DNA from: Thalassolituus marinus
GTDB lineage: Bacteria; Pseudomonadota; Gammaproteobacteria; Pseudomonadales; Oceanobacteraceae
Assembly: GCF_020320395.1 (NCBI RefSeq)
Contig: NZ_JAEDAH010000102.1
Location: forward strand, 14,390-58,727
DNA length: 44,338 nucleotides
Direction of reading: 5' to 3'
Position numbers and translations under genes: made by a program. Shown here in pieces: positions 16,949 through 26,489 of this stretch (the stretch's first letter is position 1; each line of letters starts with the position of its first letter). The notes beneath the pieces were generated by a model. That model was given only the letters and a program-made list of their open reading frames with translations, was not told the origin of the DNA and did no database searches.

Positions 16949-17718
16949 AAAACCGTCACAACAACCAGAACGAATCCTTCGGTGAAGTATGGCTGGTCGG
17001 CGGCGGCCCCGGCGATCCGGAACTGCTGACCCTGAAAGCGATGCGCGTCATCAGCCAGGCCGATGCCGTACTGTACGACAGCCTGATTTCCGATGACATT
17101 CTCGCCATGCTGCCAGCCAAATGTTTACGCATTCACACCGGCAAACGCTGCGGTGCACACAGCATGACGCAGATTGATATTAACAAGGCGTTATTAACGG
17201 CTGCCCGTAAATACAAACACGTGGTTCGACTGAAAGGTGGCGATCCGTTTATTTTCGGTCGCGGCGGTGAAGAGCTGGAGTATCTGGAACAACACGGTGT
17301 CAGCGTACAGATCGTACCGGGCATTACCGCTGCTGGCGGTTGTGCCGCTGCAGCAGGCATTCCACTTACCCATCGCGAATACGGCAACGCACTGGTGCTG
17401 CACTCTGGCCACACCAAATTCAATGAATTTTCCCCCTGCCAGAACCCAACCCGGGTATTTTATATGGGGCTGCGTCAGGCCGGTGCTATTACCGCCCACC
17501 TGTTGCAGGAAGGCATTACTGAAGACACCCCGATTGCCTTAATTACCAATGGCACCCTGCCGACTCAGGAAGTACACAAAGGTGTATTAATGGACCTGCC
17601 ATTTATCGCTGAGCGGGTTCTTACTGACACCTCTGGCCCCGGACTGATTTTTGTTGGCGAAGTGGCGGCCATGGCCAAAGTTCAGCAACAGTGCAATAAC
17701 AGCCAGGCCGTAGCCTGA
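16945..17718 (+). CDS. cobA: Uroporphyrinogen-III C-methyltransferase
   Basis: 257 residues. SAM-dependent methylation of uroporphyrinogen III at C2 and C7 gives precorrin-2, the precursor of sirohaem. Family signatures are GGGPGDPELLTLKA, RLKGGDPFIFGRGGEE and PGITAAGGCAAAAGIPLTHR. It is the single-function SUMT, without the CysG dehydrogenase/ferrochelatase domain. ATG overlaps the nasA stop by four bases (ATGA), so the upstream in-frame start at 16864 inside nasA is rejected. The linkage supplies sirohaem for NirB. Confidence 0.95.
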   Translation: MKNRHNNQNESFGEVWLVGGGPGDPELLTLKAMRVISQADAVLYDSLISDDILAMLPAKCLRIHTGKRCGAHSMTQIDINKALLTAARKYKHVVRLKGGDPFIFGRGGEELEYLEQHGVSVQIVPGITAAGGCAAAAGIPLTHREYGNALVLHSGHTKFNEFSPCQNPTRVFYMGLRQAGAITAHLLQEGITEDTPIALITNGTLPTQEVHKGVLMDLPFIAERVLTDTSGPGLIFVGEVAAMAKVQQQCNNSQAVA

Positions 17719-17728
17719 GGATCAGATA

Positions 17729-17762
17729 AAAGACAGACGTCTGCAGCCTGACGTCTGTCTTT
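17729..17762. terminator. Bidirectional terminator between cobA and ycaO
   Basis: A 13-bp inverted repeat AAAGACAGACGTC/GACGTCTGTCTTT with an 8-nt loop lies between the convergent cobA and ycaO genes. Each strand ends in a short T-run (TTT on plus, TTTT on minus). Confidence 0.75.
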
Positions 17763-17782
17763 CCCTTCCCATTGGTCTTCGA

Positions 17783-19978
17783 TCAATGCGCCGCTTTCGC
17801 TCTGGCGGCATGCAGCTTTTTGTAGCTGTCGATCAGGCGCAGATGCTTATCCAGACCTTCGAGTTGCATATTGGTTGGCGTTAAACCATAAAAACGCACA
17901 CTACCATCAACAGAGCCAAGCGCTGCATTCATACGCTCATCACCAAACATACGACGGAAATTAAACTCGTAATCTTCGAGTTCCATTTCATCATCCAGAG
18001 TCACTTCCAGCACCGCATTTAATGCCTGATAGAACAGACCACGATCAACGGTGTTGTCGTTAAACTGCATAAAGCTTTCCACCAGCTCCTTGGCTTCTTC
18101 CAGCTGACCAAGGGCAAGATAGCTCAGCAGTTTCAGCTCAAGAATGGTCAGCTGTCCCCACACGGTGTTGTCGTCGAACTCGATACCAATCAGGGTATTA
18201 ATATCGGTGTAGTTATCCAGCTCACTGTCTTCCAGACGTTCCACCAGCGCCGCCAGCTGGTCATCGTCCAGTGCGTGCAGGTTAAGAATATCTTTGCGGA
18301 AATACAGAGCCTTATTGGTGTTATCCCAGATCAGGTCTTCCACCGGGTATACCTCGGAGAAATCCGGCACCAGAATACGACAGGCCGGCACACCCAGCTG
18401 ATCGAACACCGCCATGTAAGACTCTTTGCCCAGATTTTCCAGAATGGCGAATAACGCATCGGCTTCCTGCTGATTAGCATCGTCGCCTTCAGCAGAAAAA
18501 TCCCAGTCAACAAAGTCGAAATCAGAACGGGCACTGAAGAAGCGCCAGGACACCAGACCAGTGGAATCAATAAAGTGTTCGACAAAATTATTCGGCTCCT
18601 GCACCGCCTGACTCTCGAAGGTTGGCTGTGGCAGATCATTCAGGCCTTCAAAACTACGCCCCTGCAGCAATTCCGTCAGACTGCGTTCCAGCGCCACTTC
18701 AAAGCTCGGGTGAGCACCGAACGAAGCAAATACGCCACCAGTACGCGGGTTCATAAGTGTTACACACATCACCGGGTACTGACCGCCAAGTGAGGCATCT
18801 TTCACCAGCACCGGAAAGCCCTGCTCTTCCAAACCTTTAATACCGGCTTCAATGCCAGGGTAACGGGCAATCACCTCTGCTGGCACATCCGGCAATGCGA
18901 TTTCGCCTTCGAGAATCTCGCGTTTAACTGCACGCTCGAAGATTTCTGACAGACACTGCACCTGAGCTTCGGCCAGGGTATTACCGGCACTCATGCCGTT
19001 ACTGAGGTACAGGTTTTCAATCAGGTTGGATGGGAAGTACACCACCTCACCATCGGAATGGCGCACATACGGTAGCGAACAGATGCCGCGCTCAACATTA
19101 CCGGAGTTGGTATCGTACAGGTGCGAGCCACGCAGCTCCCCTTCTGCATCAAAAATCCCCAGACAATATTCATCCAGAATTTCTGTCGGTAATTCATCGT
19201 TTCCACCCGGTTGAAACCATTTTTCGTTCGGGTAATGAACAAATTCTGCATTGGCAATGTCTTCGCCCCAGAACTGATCGTTATAAAAGAAGTTACAGTT
19301 CAGGCGCTCAAGAAACTCACCCAGTGCGGATGCCAGTGCACTCTCTTTCGTTGCACCTTTACCATTGGTGAAACACATCTGCGAGTCTGCATCACGGATA
19401 TGCAGCGACCACACATTGGGTACGATATTACGCCAGGACGCCACTTCAATTTTCATTCCCAGACCAGCCAGTAGCTCGGTCATATTGGCGATGGTACGTT
19501 CTAACGGCAGGTCTTTGCCTAGGATATAGGTTTCCGTAGTGTTGTCCGGCGTTGCCATCAGCAGAGCCTGGGAACCGTCATCGAGACTATCAACGATATT
19601 GACCTGAAACTCAGGGCCGGTTTGTACCACTTTTTTAACGGTACAGCGGTCAATGGCACGCAGAATGCCCTGGCGGTCCTTCTCCGAAATATCTTCCGGC
19701 AATTCGACATCGATTTTGAAAATCTGGTTATAGCGATTTTCCGGATCGACAATATTGTTCTGCGATAAGCGGATATTTTCCGTCGGAATATCGCGCGCGA
19801 GACAGTACACCTTAACAAAGTAGGCGGCGCACATAGCGGACGAGGCCAGAAAGTAGTCAAACGGACCCGGGGCCGAGCCGTCACCCTTGTAACGAATAGG
19901 CTGATCGGCCACCACAGTGAAGTCGTCGAACTTGGCTTCGAGGCGGAGGTTGTCGAGGAAGTTAACCTTGATTTGCAT
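17783..19978 (-). CDS. ycaO: OsmC-YcaO fusion protein
   Basis: 731 residues. The N-terminal 140 residues are an OsmC-like domain (PFDYFLASSAMCAAYFVKVYCLARDI, with one conserved-position Cys, and a later CTVKKVV). Residues 170-560 are a YcaO ATP-binding domain (EFLERLN, EIFERAVKRE, GAHPSFEVALERSLTELLQGR). The C-terminus is helical. E. coli YcaO (586 residues) affects RimO-dependent methylthiolation of ribosomal protein S12 and lacks the OsmC part. No peptide-modification partner (dehydrogenase, precursor peptide) is nearby, so a housekeeping role is more likely than RiPP biosynthesis. The ATG at 19978 follows a small GC hairpin in the leader. Confidence 0.92.
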   Translation of the reverse strand: MQIKVNFLDNLRLEAKFDDFTVVADQPIRYKGDGSAPGPFDYFLASSAMCAAYFVKVYCLARDIPTENIRLSQNNIVDPENRYNQIFKIDVELPEDISEKDRQGILRAIDRCTVKKVVQTGPEFQVNIVDSLDDGSQALLMATPDNTTETYILGKDLPLERTIANMTELLAGLGMKIEVASWRNIVPNVWSLHIRDADSQMCFTNGKGATKESALASALGEFLERLNCNFFYNDQFWGEDIANAEFVHYPNEKWFQPGGNDELPTEILDEYCLGIFDAEGELRGSHLYDTNSGNVERGICSLPYVRHSDGEVVYFPSNLIENLYLSNGMSAGNTLAEAQVQCLSEIFERAVKREILEGEIALPDVPAEVIARYPGIEAGIKGLEEQGFPVLVKDASLGGQYPVMCVTLMNPRTGGVFASFGAHPSFEVALERSLTELLQGRSFEGLNDLPQPTFESQAVQEPNNFVEHFIDSTGLVSWRFFSARSDFDFVDWDFSAEGDDANQQEADALFAILENLGKESYMAVFDQLGVPACRILVPDFSEVYPVEDLIWDNTNKALYFRKDILNLHALDDDQLAALVERLEDSELDNYTDINTLIGIEFDDNTVWGQLTILELKLLSYLALGQLEEAKELVESFMQFNDNTVDRGLFYQALNAVLEVTLDDEMELEDYEFNFRRMFGDERMNAALGSVDGSVRFYGLTPTNMQLEGLDKHLRLIDSYKKLHAARAKAAH

Positions 19979-20107
19979 ATGCAGCTACCAGATAAAGCGT
20001 TTTCAGCACCCGGCGTCGTTGCCGGGCGGCACAATTGGGGCGCTATTATCCAGTTTTTCGCCCCCGAGTCTTGTGCCGAAGCAGCTCAGAGGCATTTGAG
20101 GTAAAGC

Positions 20108-20425
20108 TCAGTGATGAAAGACAGCCAGCCAGACGGTGTCCTGCTGCGGATCGGTCCAATGCACCCGGTGTTTTTCATGGGCCGGCAGGTAGACATGATC
20201 CCCCGCCGTCAGGCGTATCACAGAGCCGTCGGCCAGCATCAGTTCAGCAGCCCCCTGCAGCAGCAACACCCACTCGTGCTCATTCTGATCGTACCAGTCA
20301 TCAGGGGGCGAACACTGCCCACGGGAGACAATACGTTCAATACGCAGCCCAGGACGCTGCAGCAACTGAGTGAATTGCTCAGTCTGGCGGGCATCCGACA
20401 GATCAGCCAGCAGATTTTCCGCCAT
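20108..20425 (-). CDS. Small cupin-domain protein
   Basis: 105 residues forming a single cupin barrel. The first motif is EHEWVLLLQGAAELMLADG and the second GDHVYLPAHEKHRVHWTD, which keep His/Glu metal ligands. No catalytic role can be assigned. Its ATG overlaps the stop of the DUF924 gene in a TGATG junction (20425), implying translational coupling. Confidence 0.85.
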   Translation of the reverse strand: MAENLLADLSDARQTEQFTQLLQRPGLRIERIVSRGQCSPPDDWYDQNEHEWVLLLQGAAELMLADGSVIRLTAGDHVYLPAHEKHRVHWTDPQQDTVWLAVFHH

Positions 20426-20961
20426 CAGAACGACGACCCCGGTTGCTGCAGAAATGCCAGCTCTTCGGCACTGCTCTCTCTCCCAAGAATGACATTGCGA
20501 TGCGGATAACGGCCAAAGCGATCGATTATCGCCTTGTGCTTAAGTTCATATTCATAACTTGAAGGCGCAGCAAAATCGCGAAACAGCATTTCAGCTTCGG
20601 CGTGAATGACCGCCGACTCGCTGTGCATGTACGGCATCAGCAGAAAACTGCGTTCACTTTCATCCAGATCGTTGAGTGCATCATGCAGAATCGCTTCCTG
20701 TGCCAGCGCCAGAGCCAACGGGTCCTGCGCAAATGCGGCGGGGGTTTCGCGATAGATATTGCGTGAAAACTGGTCGAGCACGATGATTTCCGCCAACCGC
20801 CCACGCGCTCCGCGGCGCCAGCTGGAGAGTTCACAACGTGAAGCCTGCTGCAACAGAGCACCAAATCGCTCCTTCAGTAACTGATCAAACCCGTCATCGC
20901 GCATAAACCGCTGCCGGGGCTCAATTTCCTCGAACCAGAAGTGAAGAACTTCCCTGAACAT
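20425..20961 (-). CDS. DUF924 family protein
   Basis: 178 residues, all-helical, TPR-like DUF924 family of unknown function. Family hallmarks are FWFEE near the N-terminus, RGRLAEIIVLDQFSRNIYR in the middle, FLLMPYMHSES, and the C-terminal RFGRYPHRNVILGRESSAEELAFL. It is complete and heads a two-gene unit with the cupin gene. Confidence 0.92.
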   Translation of the reverse strand: MFREVLHFWFEEIEPRQRFMRDDGFDQLLKERFGALLQQASRCELSSWRRGARGRLAEIIVLDQFSRNIYRETPAAFAQDPLALALAQEAILHDALNDLDESERSFLLMPYMHSESAVIHAEAEMLFRDFAAPSSYEYELKHKAIIDRFGRYPHRNVILGRESSAEELAFLQQPGSSF

Positions 20962-21099
20962 AACGCCTCCTGTGATTGTTACCGGACATGATTGCTGCCA
21001 ATCGGAGCAGAATCTGTGTTTTCTCAGTGTGTTTCAGAAAACGGCTCGTCTACTTCAGCAGACCACTTCAGCCGACGATTGCGCGCCGACGCCCCCAGG

Positions 21100-21510
21100 T
21101 CAGATTTCGCTGCTGCGTTCCAGCACCCAGCAGCGTTCACTTTTTTCAAAACCGAGCGGGCCGTAATACTCAGCGGCAGCCGGCGCGGCCAGCAGGATCA
21201 GCTTTGTTTTCTGCCCCAGCGTCTGTTGCGTACGTCGGATCAGTTCGCGGCCGATGCCGAGACGCTGAAAATCTTCGTGCACAGCAAGATCGGATAAGTA
21301 ACAGGCGAATGAAAAGTCGGTCAGCGAACGCGCCAGCCCTATCAGTGTTTCGCCCTGCCAGGCTGTAACCAGCAGATTGGCATTCGCCAGCATGGAATCC
21401 AGACAATCACTATCGTCCAGCGGACGGCGCTCTCCGAGCGAGGTATGACTCAGCAGCTCTGTAAACTGCTGACGGGTTATCGGGCGATTAACAACATACT
21501 CAACTGACAT
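21100..21510 (-). CDS. GNAT family N-acetyltransferase
   Basis: 136 residues. The acetyl-CoA-binding motif A is YLSDLAVHEDFQRLGIGRELIRRT, and the C-terminal YYGPLGFEKSE completes the GNAT fold. The acceptor is unknown. It follows tag on the same strand after 22 bp and is probably co-transcribed with it. Confidence 0.9.
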   Translation of the reverse strand: MSVEYVVNRPITRQQFTELLSHTSLGERRPLDDSDCLDSMLANANLLVTAWQGETLIGLARSLTDFSFACYLSDLAVHEDFQRLGIGRELIRRTQQTLGQKTKLILLAAPAAAEYYGPLGFEKSERCWVLERSSEI

Positions 21511-21532
21511 ACAAACGGTATCCGGTAAACAT

Positions 21533-22111
21533 TCAGCGGTTATCTGGGTGACAGGGGCAACTGGTCAGATGATCGTTGACCAGCCCCATGCTCTGCATAA
21601 AGGCATAACAGATGGTGGGACCAACGAAGGTGAAACCCGCTTTTTTGAGCGCTTTACTCATCGCTTTCGCTTCCGCTGTTTCAGCCGGCACTTCAGACAG
21701 CGAGGCAAAACGATTCACTTTCACTGTCGCGCCGACAAAGGCCCACAACCACTGCGAGAAATCTGTTCCCTGCGCTTCCAGCGCCAGTAAGGCACGAGCA
21801 TTTTTGCGAATACCGTAAAGCTTCAGACGGTTGCGGATCAGGCCGGTATCCGTTAGCAGCACGTCTATCTGCTCATCACTCATGTCGGCTATACGCTCCG
21901 GGACAAATCCATGAAAACAGGCCCGGTAATGTTCGCGCTTGCGCAGAACCGTAATCCAGCTCAGTCCCGCCTGCTGCCCTTCCAGACACAGTTTCTCGAA
22001 CAAGCGTTGACGATCGTAAACAGGCACACCCCATTCCTGATCGTGATACGCGAGGTAATCATCTCCCTTCGCCCAGGGGCAAGGGGCCAGTTGCTGCTTA
22101 ATCTCAGGCAT
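21533..22111 (-). CDS. tag: DNA-3-methyladenine glycosylase I
   Basis: 192 residues. Excises 3-methyladenine from alkylated DNA. The zinc-binding residues of Tag are visible as CPW near the N-terminus with His in AYHDQEWG, and HLTSCPCH at the C-terminus. LSWITVLRKREHYRACF and GPTICYAFMQSMGLVNDH are family motifs. The start at 22111 gives the usual length; the in-frame extension to 22159 lies inside the preceding gene. The tag start overlaps that gene's stop by 8 bp. Confidence 0.95.
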   Translation of the reverse strand: MPEIKQQLAPCPWAKGDDYLAYHDQEWGVPVYDRQRLFEKLCLEGQQAGLSWITVLRKREHYRACFHGFVPERIADMSDEQIDVLLTDTGLIRNRLKLYGIRKNARALLALEAQGTDFSQWLWAFVGATVKVNRFASLSEVPAETAEAKAMSKALKKAGFTFVGPTICYAFMQSMGLVNDHLTSCPCHPDNR

Positions 22112-22730
22112 ATTTCTGTAACACCAGCAGTCGATTGTTGGCCGGCATGGCAATATCACGAATCAGCTTCAGCTTTTCCCGACGGGCGGCCAGCATCACT
22201 TCGGCCACATCACGAATCCCCGCCTCACGGTCGCGTTCCTTCAGCCACTGATCCAGCGCTTCATCGCCGGCACTGTTAAAGCGATCGTTGTATTTAAACG
22301 GGCCGTAAAGGAACAGGCGTCCACGCTGATTGAGCACCCGGCCAATTCCGGAAAACATAGAGCGAAGCTTATCCCAGCCTACAAAGTGAACAAGGTTCGC
22401 GGCAAACACGGCATCAACCTGTTTAATCGGCCACAGGGTCTGAGCAATATCGAGTACCAGTGGGGGCAGAAGGTTGTCGCACCCGGCGTAACGGCGCCAG
22501 GCATTGATACCCGGAATGCGTTCCGCCAGCTCCGACGGCTGCCAGCGAATATGCGGCATCCGAGGTGCGAAAAATGCGCCGTGCTGACCACTGCCACTGG
22601 CGAGCTCGAGAACAGTCATGGGTTCCTTAAGCTCCTGCATCAGTGCCAGCAATATCGACTCCTGATTACGCAGACAGGCTTCAGACACAGGCAACTGATC
22701 CGCCGGTGCATCGGTTTGTAGTGCCATCAT
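22104..22730 (-). CDS. DUF938 SAM-dependent methyltransferase-like protein
   Basis: 208 residues. The SAM-binding motif is VLELASGSGQHGAFFA, followed by WQPSEL and VFAANLVHFVGWDKL, the features of the DUF938 family. The substrate is unknown. The start is one of two adjacent ATG codons (22730 or 22727). It is the first gene of a minus-strand run DUF938-tag-GNAT, divergent from proS. Confidence 0.9.
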   Translation of the reverse strand: MMALQTDAPADQLPVSEACLRNQESILLALMQELKEPMTVLELASGSGQHGAFFAPRMPHIRWQPSELAERIPGINAWRRYAGCDNLLPPLVLDIAQTLWPIKQVDAVFAANLVHFVGWDKLRSMFSGIGRVLNQRGRLFLYGPFKYNDRFNSAGDEALDQWLKERDREAGIRDVAEVMLAARREKLKLIRDIAMPANNRLLVLQKYA

Positions 22731-22826
22731 TGGCTACCCGCATAAAAAACAGGCTGGCAGTATGTCACAGCCACCTGCAGCCACAAGGCTACAAACGTGA
22801 AACTTTGTTTGCAGCTGAAGGCCAAA

Positions 22827-22855
22827 TTGCCGCCCCCGCCCATAAGCGATAAAAT
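22827..22855 (+). promoter_or_regulatory. Sigma70 promoter of proS
   Basis: TTGCCG (22827-22832), 17-bp spacer, TAAAAT (22850-22855). The start would be near 22862, with a leader of about 33 nt before the proS ATG. Confidence 0.6.
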
Positions 22856-22894
22856 CGCGCCTTATTTTGAACATACACGGGACTACTACCCCTT

Positions 22895-24631
22895 ATGCGC
22901 GCCACTGAATTCCTGTTAGCGACCGAAAAAGAAACCCCGGCGGACGCCGTTGTTGTCAGCCACCAGCTGATGATGCGCTCCGGCATGATCCGTAAACTGG
23001 CCGCCGGCCTGTATACCTGGATGCCACTGGGTCTGCGCACTCTGCGTAAGGTCGAAGCCATCGTACGTGAAGAAATGAACCGTGCCGGCGCACAGGAAGT
23101 TCTGATGCCCGCAGTACAACCTGCCGAGCTGTGGGAAGAAACCGGTCGCTGGTTCCAGTACGGCGGCGAACTGCTGCGCGTAAAAGACCGCCACAACCGT
23201 GATTTCTGTATTGGTCCGACTCACGAAGAAGTGATCACCGATCTGGCGCGTAACAACATCAGCAGCTACAAGCAGCTGCCACTGAACCTGTATCAGATTC
23301 AGACCAAATTCCGTGACGAAACCCGTCCACGCTTTGGTGTGATGCGCTCGCGTGAATTCATCATGAAGGATGCGTACTCCTTCCACAGCACTGAAGAGTC
23401 GCTGGAAGAAACCTATAACCGTATGCACACCGCCTACAGCAATGTGTTCACCCGTCTGGGTCTGGACTTCCGTCCGGTATGGGCTGACACCGGCTCTATC
23501 GGTGGCGCTAAGTCACACGAATTCCACGTACTGGCCTCATCCGGCGAAGATGATATCGCCTTCTCCAGCGAAAGCGATTACGCCGCTAACGTTGAACTGG
23601 CCGAAGCACTGGCACCCGCGGGTGAACGCCCAGCGGCCACTGCGGCACTGGAAACCGTCAGCACCCCGGATGTAACCAGCATCGACGACGTTGCTGCCTT
23701 CCTGAAAACCGATGCAGCCAATGTGCTGAAAGCCATCGTGGTTCGTGGTGAACACACCACAGAGAAAGCCGAAGGCGAACCAGCACCTGTGGTGCTGTTC
23801 ATTCGTGGCGACCACGAGCTGAACGAAATCAAAGCAGAAAAAATCGAAGGCGTTGCCAGCCCACTGCAGTTTGCCTCCGATGCTGAAATCGAAGCCATTG
23901 GCGGCGTTACCGGTTTTGTCGGCCCTCAGGGTCTGAGCGCCAAAGTGTACGTCGACCGCGCAGCCGCGCACATGGCTGACTTTGTTTGTGGCGCCAACAG
24001 CAAAGACGCACACCTTACCGGCTTCAACTGGGAGCGTGACTGCGCTCTGCCAGAAGTTGCTGATCTGCGTAACGTAGTTGCCGGCGACCCAAGCCCATGC
24101 GGCAAAGGCACCCTGGAAATCAAACGCGGCATCGAAGTGGGCCATATATTCCAGCTGGGTACTAAGTACTCTGCAGCCATGAACGCCACCGTTCTCGACG
24201 AAAATGGCAAAGCCCGCACCATGATCATGGGCTGTTACGGCATCGGCATCAGCCGTGTGGTTGCTGCTGCCATCGAACAGAATCACGACGACAACGGCAT
24301 TGTATGGCCAGACGCCATTGCGCCGTTCACCGTCGGCATCGTACCAATGGGTTACCAGAAGTCAGAAGCCGTCACCAAGGCCACTGATGAACTGTACGAA
24401 GAGCTGAAAGCAGCAGGCTTCGACGTTTACCTGGACGACCGCGACAAGAAAACCAGCCCGGGCGTTAAGTTCGCCGATATGGAACTTATCGGTATTCCGC
24501 ATCGCGTGGTGGTTTCTGACCGCAGCCTGGAAGCAGGCAACGTTGAATACGCAGCGCGTCGTGATGGTGAGAAACACCCTATCGCCATCGGTGACATCAT
24601 CAGCCACCTGAAAGCGCAGGTAGCCAACTGA
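22895..24631 (+). CDS. proS: Prolyl-tRNA synthetase
   Basis: 578 residues, the bacterial ProS form with an editing insertion. The class II core starts with [25 protein letters not shown] (motif 1 region), then [26 protein letters not shown] (motif 2) and [18 protein letters not shown] (motif 3). Residues 225-405 form the INS domain that removes mischarged alanine ([29 protein letters not shown]). The C-terminal anticodon-binding domain has [23 protein letters not shown]. It is transcribed alone or with the downstream transglycosylase. Confidence 0.98.
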   Translation: MRATEFLLATEKETPADAVVVSHQLMMRSGMIRKLAAGLYTWMPLGLRTLRKVEAIVREEMNRAGAQEVLMPAVQPAELWEETGRWFQYGGELLRVKDRHNRDFCIGPTHEEVITDLARNNISSYKQLPLNLYQIQTKFRDETRPRFGVMRSREFIMKDAYSFHSTEESLEETYNRMHTAYSNVFTRLGLDFRPVWADTGSIGGAKSHEFHVLASSGEDDIAFSSESDYAANVELAEALAPAGERPAATAALETVSTPDVTSIDDVAAFLKTDAANVLKAIVVRGEHTTEKAEGEPAPVVLFIRGDHELNEIKAEKIEGVASPLQFASDAEIEAIGGVTGFVGPQGLSAKVYVDRAAAHMADFVCGANSKDAHLTGFNWERDCALPEVADLRNVVAGDPSPCGKGTLEIKRGIEVGHIFQLGTKYSAAMNATVLDENGKARTMIMGCYGIGISRVVAAAIEQNHDDNGIVWPDAIAPFTVGIVPMGYQKSEAVTKATDELYEELKAAGFDVYLDDRDKKTSPGVKFADMELIGIPHRVVVSDRSLEAGNVEYAARRDGEKHPIAIGDIISHLKAQVAN

Positions 24632-24639
24632 TTCTGTCA

Positions 24640-25239
24640 GTGAGCTTGCGTAAGGCCAGAGTACGCAGCCTGCGTACTCTGGCCTTTTTGTGTCTGCTGC
24701 TTGGCCTGACACTGCAGAGTCAGGCACAGGTATCGGCTAAAGCCGACCCAGAGCTGCGTAAAGCGTTGATGGACGCCGTGAACAATACCGAATCGTTCGC
24801 TGACCAGTACGATGCGCAGGTTTGGCTGGTTGATATGTCCGCCCGCCTCAAACGCTATATGAAAGATGATCGCAAACGCATGGAGTTTCTGCGTCTGGTG
24901 CATCAGGAAGCGACCCGGGCAGAACTATCGCCGGAACTGGTGATGTCACTGATTCATGTGGAAAGTGCGTTCGACCGCTTCGCTCTGTCTTATGTTGGGG
25001 CTCAGGGCTATATGCAGATCATGCCGTTCTGGAAAAAAGAAATCGGCCGCCCTGACGACAACCTGATGAACACCGCCACTAACCTGCGTTATGGCTGCAC
25101 CATCCTCAAACACTACCTTAAGCGTGAAAAAGGCGATTGGATACGCGCCCTCGCCCGCTACAACGGCAGCTTAGGCCGCACCAAATACCCGGAAAAAGTA
25201 ATGCTGTTCTGGGAAAAATACTGGTTTGTGAATTACTAA
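24640..25239 (+). CDS. Lytic transglycosylase domain protein
   Basis: About 199 residues. A basic N-region followed by LRTLAFLCLLLGLTLQSQAQ looks like a Sec signal peptide, so the product should be periplasmic or exported. The SLT/goose-lysozyme domain carries the catalytic Glu in LIHVESAFDRFALS, followed by GAQGYMQIMP and the ALARYNGS motif, so it should cleave the MurNAc-GlcNAc link of peptidoglycan. There is no in-frame ATG before the mature part; GTG 24640 or TTG 24646 must be used. The proS terminator lies inside the signal-peptide codons. Confidence 0.85.
   Translation: MSLRKARVRSLRTLAFLCLLLGLTLQSQAQVSAKADPELRKALMDAVNNTESFADQYDAQVWLVDMSARLKRYMKDDRKRMEFLRLVHQEATRAELSPELVMSLIHVESAFDRFALSYVGAQGYMQIMPFWKKEIGRPDDNLMNTATNLRYGCTILKHYLKREKGDWIRALARYNGSLGRTKYPEKVMLFWEKYWFVNY
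24652..24689 (+). terminator. Terminator after proS, inside the next gene
   Basis: AGGCCAGAGTACGCAG (24653-24668) and CTGCGTACTCTGGCCT (24670-24685) form a near-perfect palindrome followed by a run of T (24685-24689). By form it is a strong intrinsic terminator 20 bp after the proS stop, but it also encodes the N-region of the transglycosylase signal peptide. Confidence 0.75.
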
Positions 25240-25283
25240 CGCCGCCCCACTATCGGTCAACTCAGCAGTTTAACCCGAGGCCA

Positions 25284-26489
25284 TCAGGCCAAGGTCACCA
25301 GCGCACCTTTAGCAACCAGTACAAAGCCCATCAGCAGCAACACACTGACTTTGCGCCACATCATCAGCACCAACCCAAGCAGCACCAGCAGCACATCAGT
25401 GACACCATAAATGGCACCCGTGACTACCGGCCCCAGCAGTGTCGCCAGCAACAACCCGACCACCGCCGCATTAACAGCCGCTACTGCGGCAGTCGCCTGC
25501 GCTTGCTGACTGAGCCAGCGCCAAAATGGCAGAACCGCCAGCATCAGCAAAAAACCCGGCAAAAAGATCGCCAGTGTGGCAACCAGCGCGGCACTGAATG
25601 GCGCTTCCGGCTGCATAATCGCTGCCAGCCAGGTGACCATTGTGAACATAGGACCTGGAACCATCTGTGCTGCCGCATAGCCCGTCAGCAGCGTTTCGCT
25701 GTCGAGCCTGCCCGCCAGTGTTTCAGCCAGCATGGGCAGCACGACATGCCCCCCGCCAAAGACAAAGCTGCCGGCCTGATAAAAACCCGACCACAGGGCA
25801 GAAGGCAGCAGAAAGCTAGCGACAAGAATCAGCAGCCACAAAGCCAGCCACAGCAGAACCTGATTTATTGCCAGCGGTTCTGTCGGACACTCAATGCTGG
25901 GGGCTGCCGGGCCCGGTAACGAAGCCGTATTACCAGCTTTCAGCACCAGCGCCCGGGCCAAGCCGGCCACACCAGCCCCTGCAATAAGCACCCATGGAGT
26001 CAGCCCGGCCAGTAAAACCAACCCTGTTGCCAGCAGAGCGACCACACGCGTGAACCAGTCGTTGCAAAAACTGGCCGCCATGGAGCGCACGGCATCCGCA
26101 ACAACCACCACTGCGAACAGTTTCATGGCAGCCAGAATCACGTCCAGCTGTTCCGGGGTTACCAACAGCAGCAGTTGCAAGGCCATTGCCAGCATCAACA
26201 GCACCGATGGCAAAGTAAACGCAACAAAAGCAATGATCGCGCCTGCGAAACCAGCCCGCAGAAAGCCAATAGCAAACCCAACCTGACTCGACGCTGGCCC
26301 CGGCAGAAAGTGTGCCTGGGCCACCAGCATCTGGTACTGCTGCGCCGATAGCCAACCGAGTTTGCGTACAAAGGTTTGCTCAAAACGTGCGATGTGCACG
26401 GCCGGTCCACCAAAGCTTGTCAGCCCTAAAAACAGAAACGCTCTGGCGATGTCGATCAGTATTTTGCCCACCGGTATTCCTGCCTGCAT
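25284..26489 (-). CDS. chrA: Chromate transporter (CHR family)
   Basis: 401 residues in two homologous halves, the long-chain CHR form, with about ten to twelve membrane helices. The first half has FLGLTSFGGPAVHIARFEQTFV and FLPGPASSQVGFAIG; the second has FVFGGGHVVLPMLAE and QMVPGPMFTMVTWLA. Family members export chromate, though related anions are possible for housekeeping copies. It stands alone, convergent with the transglycosylase gene. Confidence 0.92.
   Translation of the reverse strand: MQAGIPVGKILIDIARAFLFLGLTSFGGPAVHIARFEQTFVRKLGWLSAQQYQMLVAQAHFLPGPASSQVGFAIGFLRAGFAGAIIAFVAFTLPSVLLMLAMALQLLLLVTPEQLDVILAAMKLFAVVVVADAVRSMAASFCNDWFTRVVALLATGLVLLAGLTPWVLIAGAGVAGLARALVLKAGNTASLPGPAAPSIECPTEPLAINQVLLWLALWLLILVASFLLPSALWSGFYQAGSFVFGGGHVVLPMLAETLAGRLDSETLLTGYAAAQMVPGPMFTMVTWLAAIMQPEAPFSAALVATLAIFLPGFLLMLAVLPFWRWLSQQAQATAAVAAVNAAVVGLLLATLLGPVVTGAIYGVTDVLLVLLGLVLMMWRKVSVLLLMGFVLVAKGALVTLA

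Noticed and set aside
17783-19978. YcaO as part of a RiPP (thiazole/thioamide) cluster
   Set aside because: No precursor peptide, dehydrogenase, TfuA or export gene is adjacent; the OsmC-YcaO form fits the housekeeping E. coli-like group.
19979-20040. Hairpin CCCGGC-AACGAC-GCCGGG before ycaO with A1/G4 hexaloop, possible ANTAR site
   Set aside because: A single hairpin without a second loop or terminator; the A1/G4 pattern occurs by chance in about one of sixteen hexaloops, and ycaO has no known nitrogen link.
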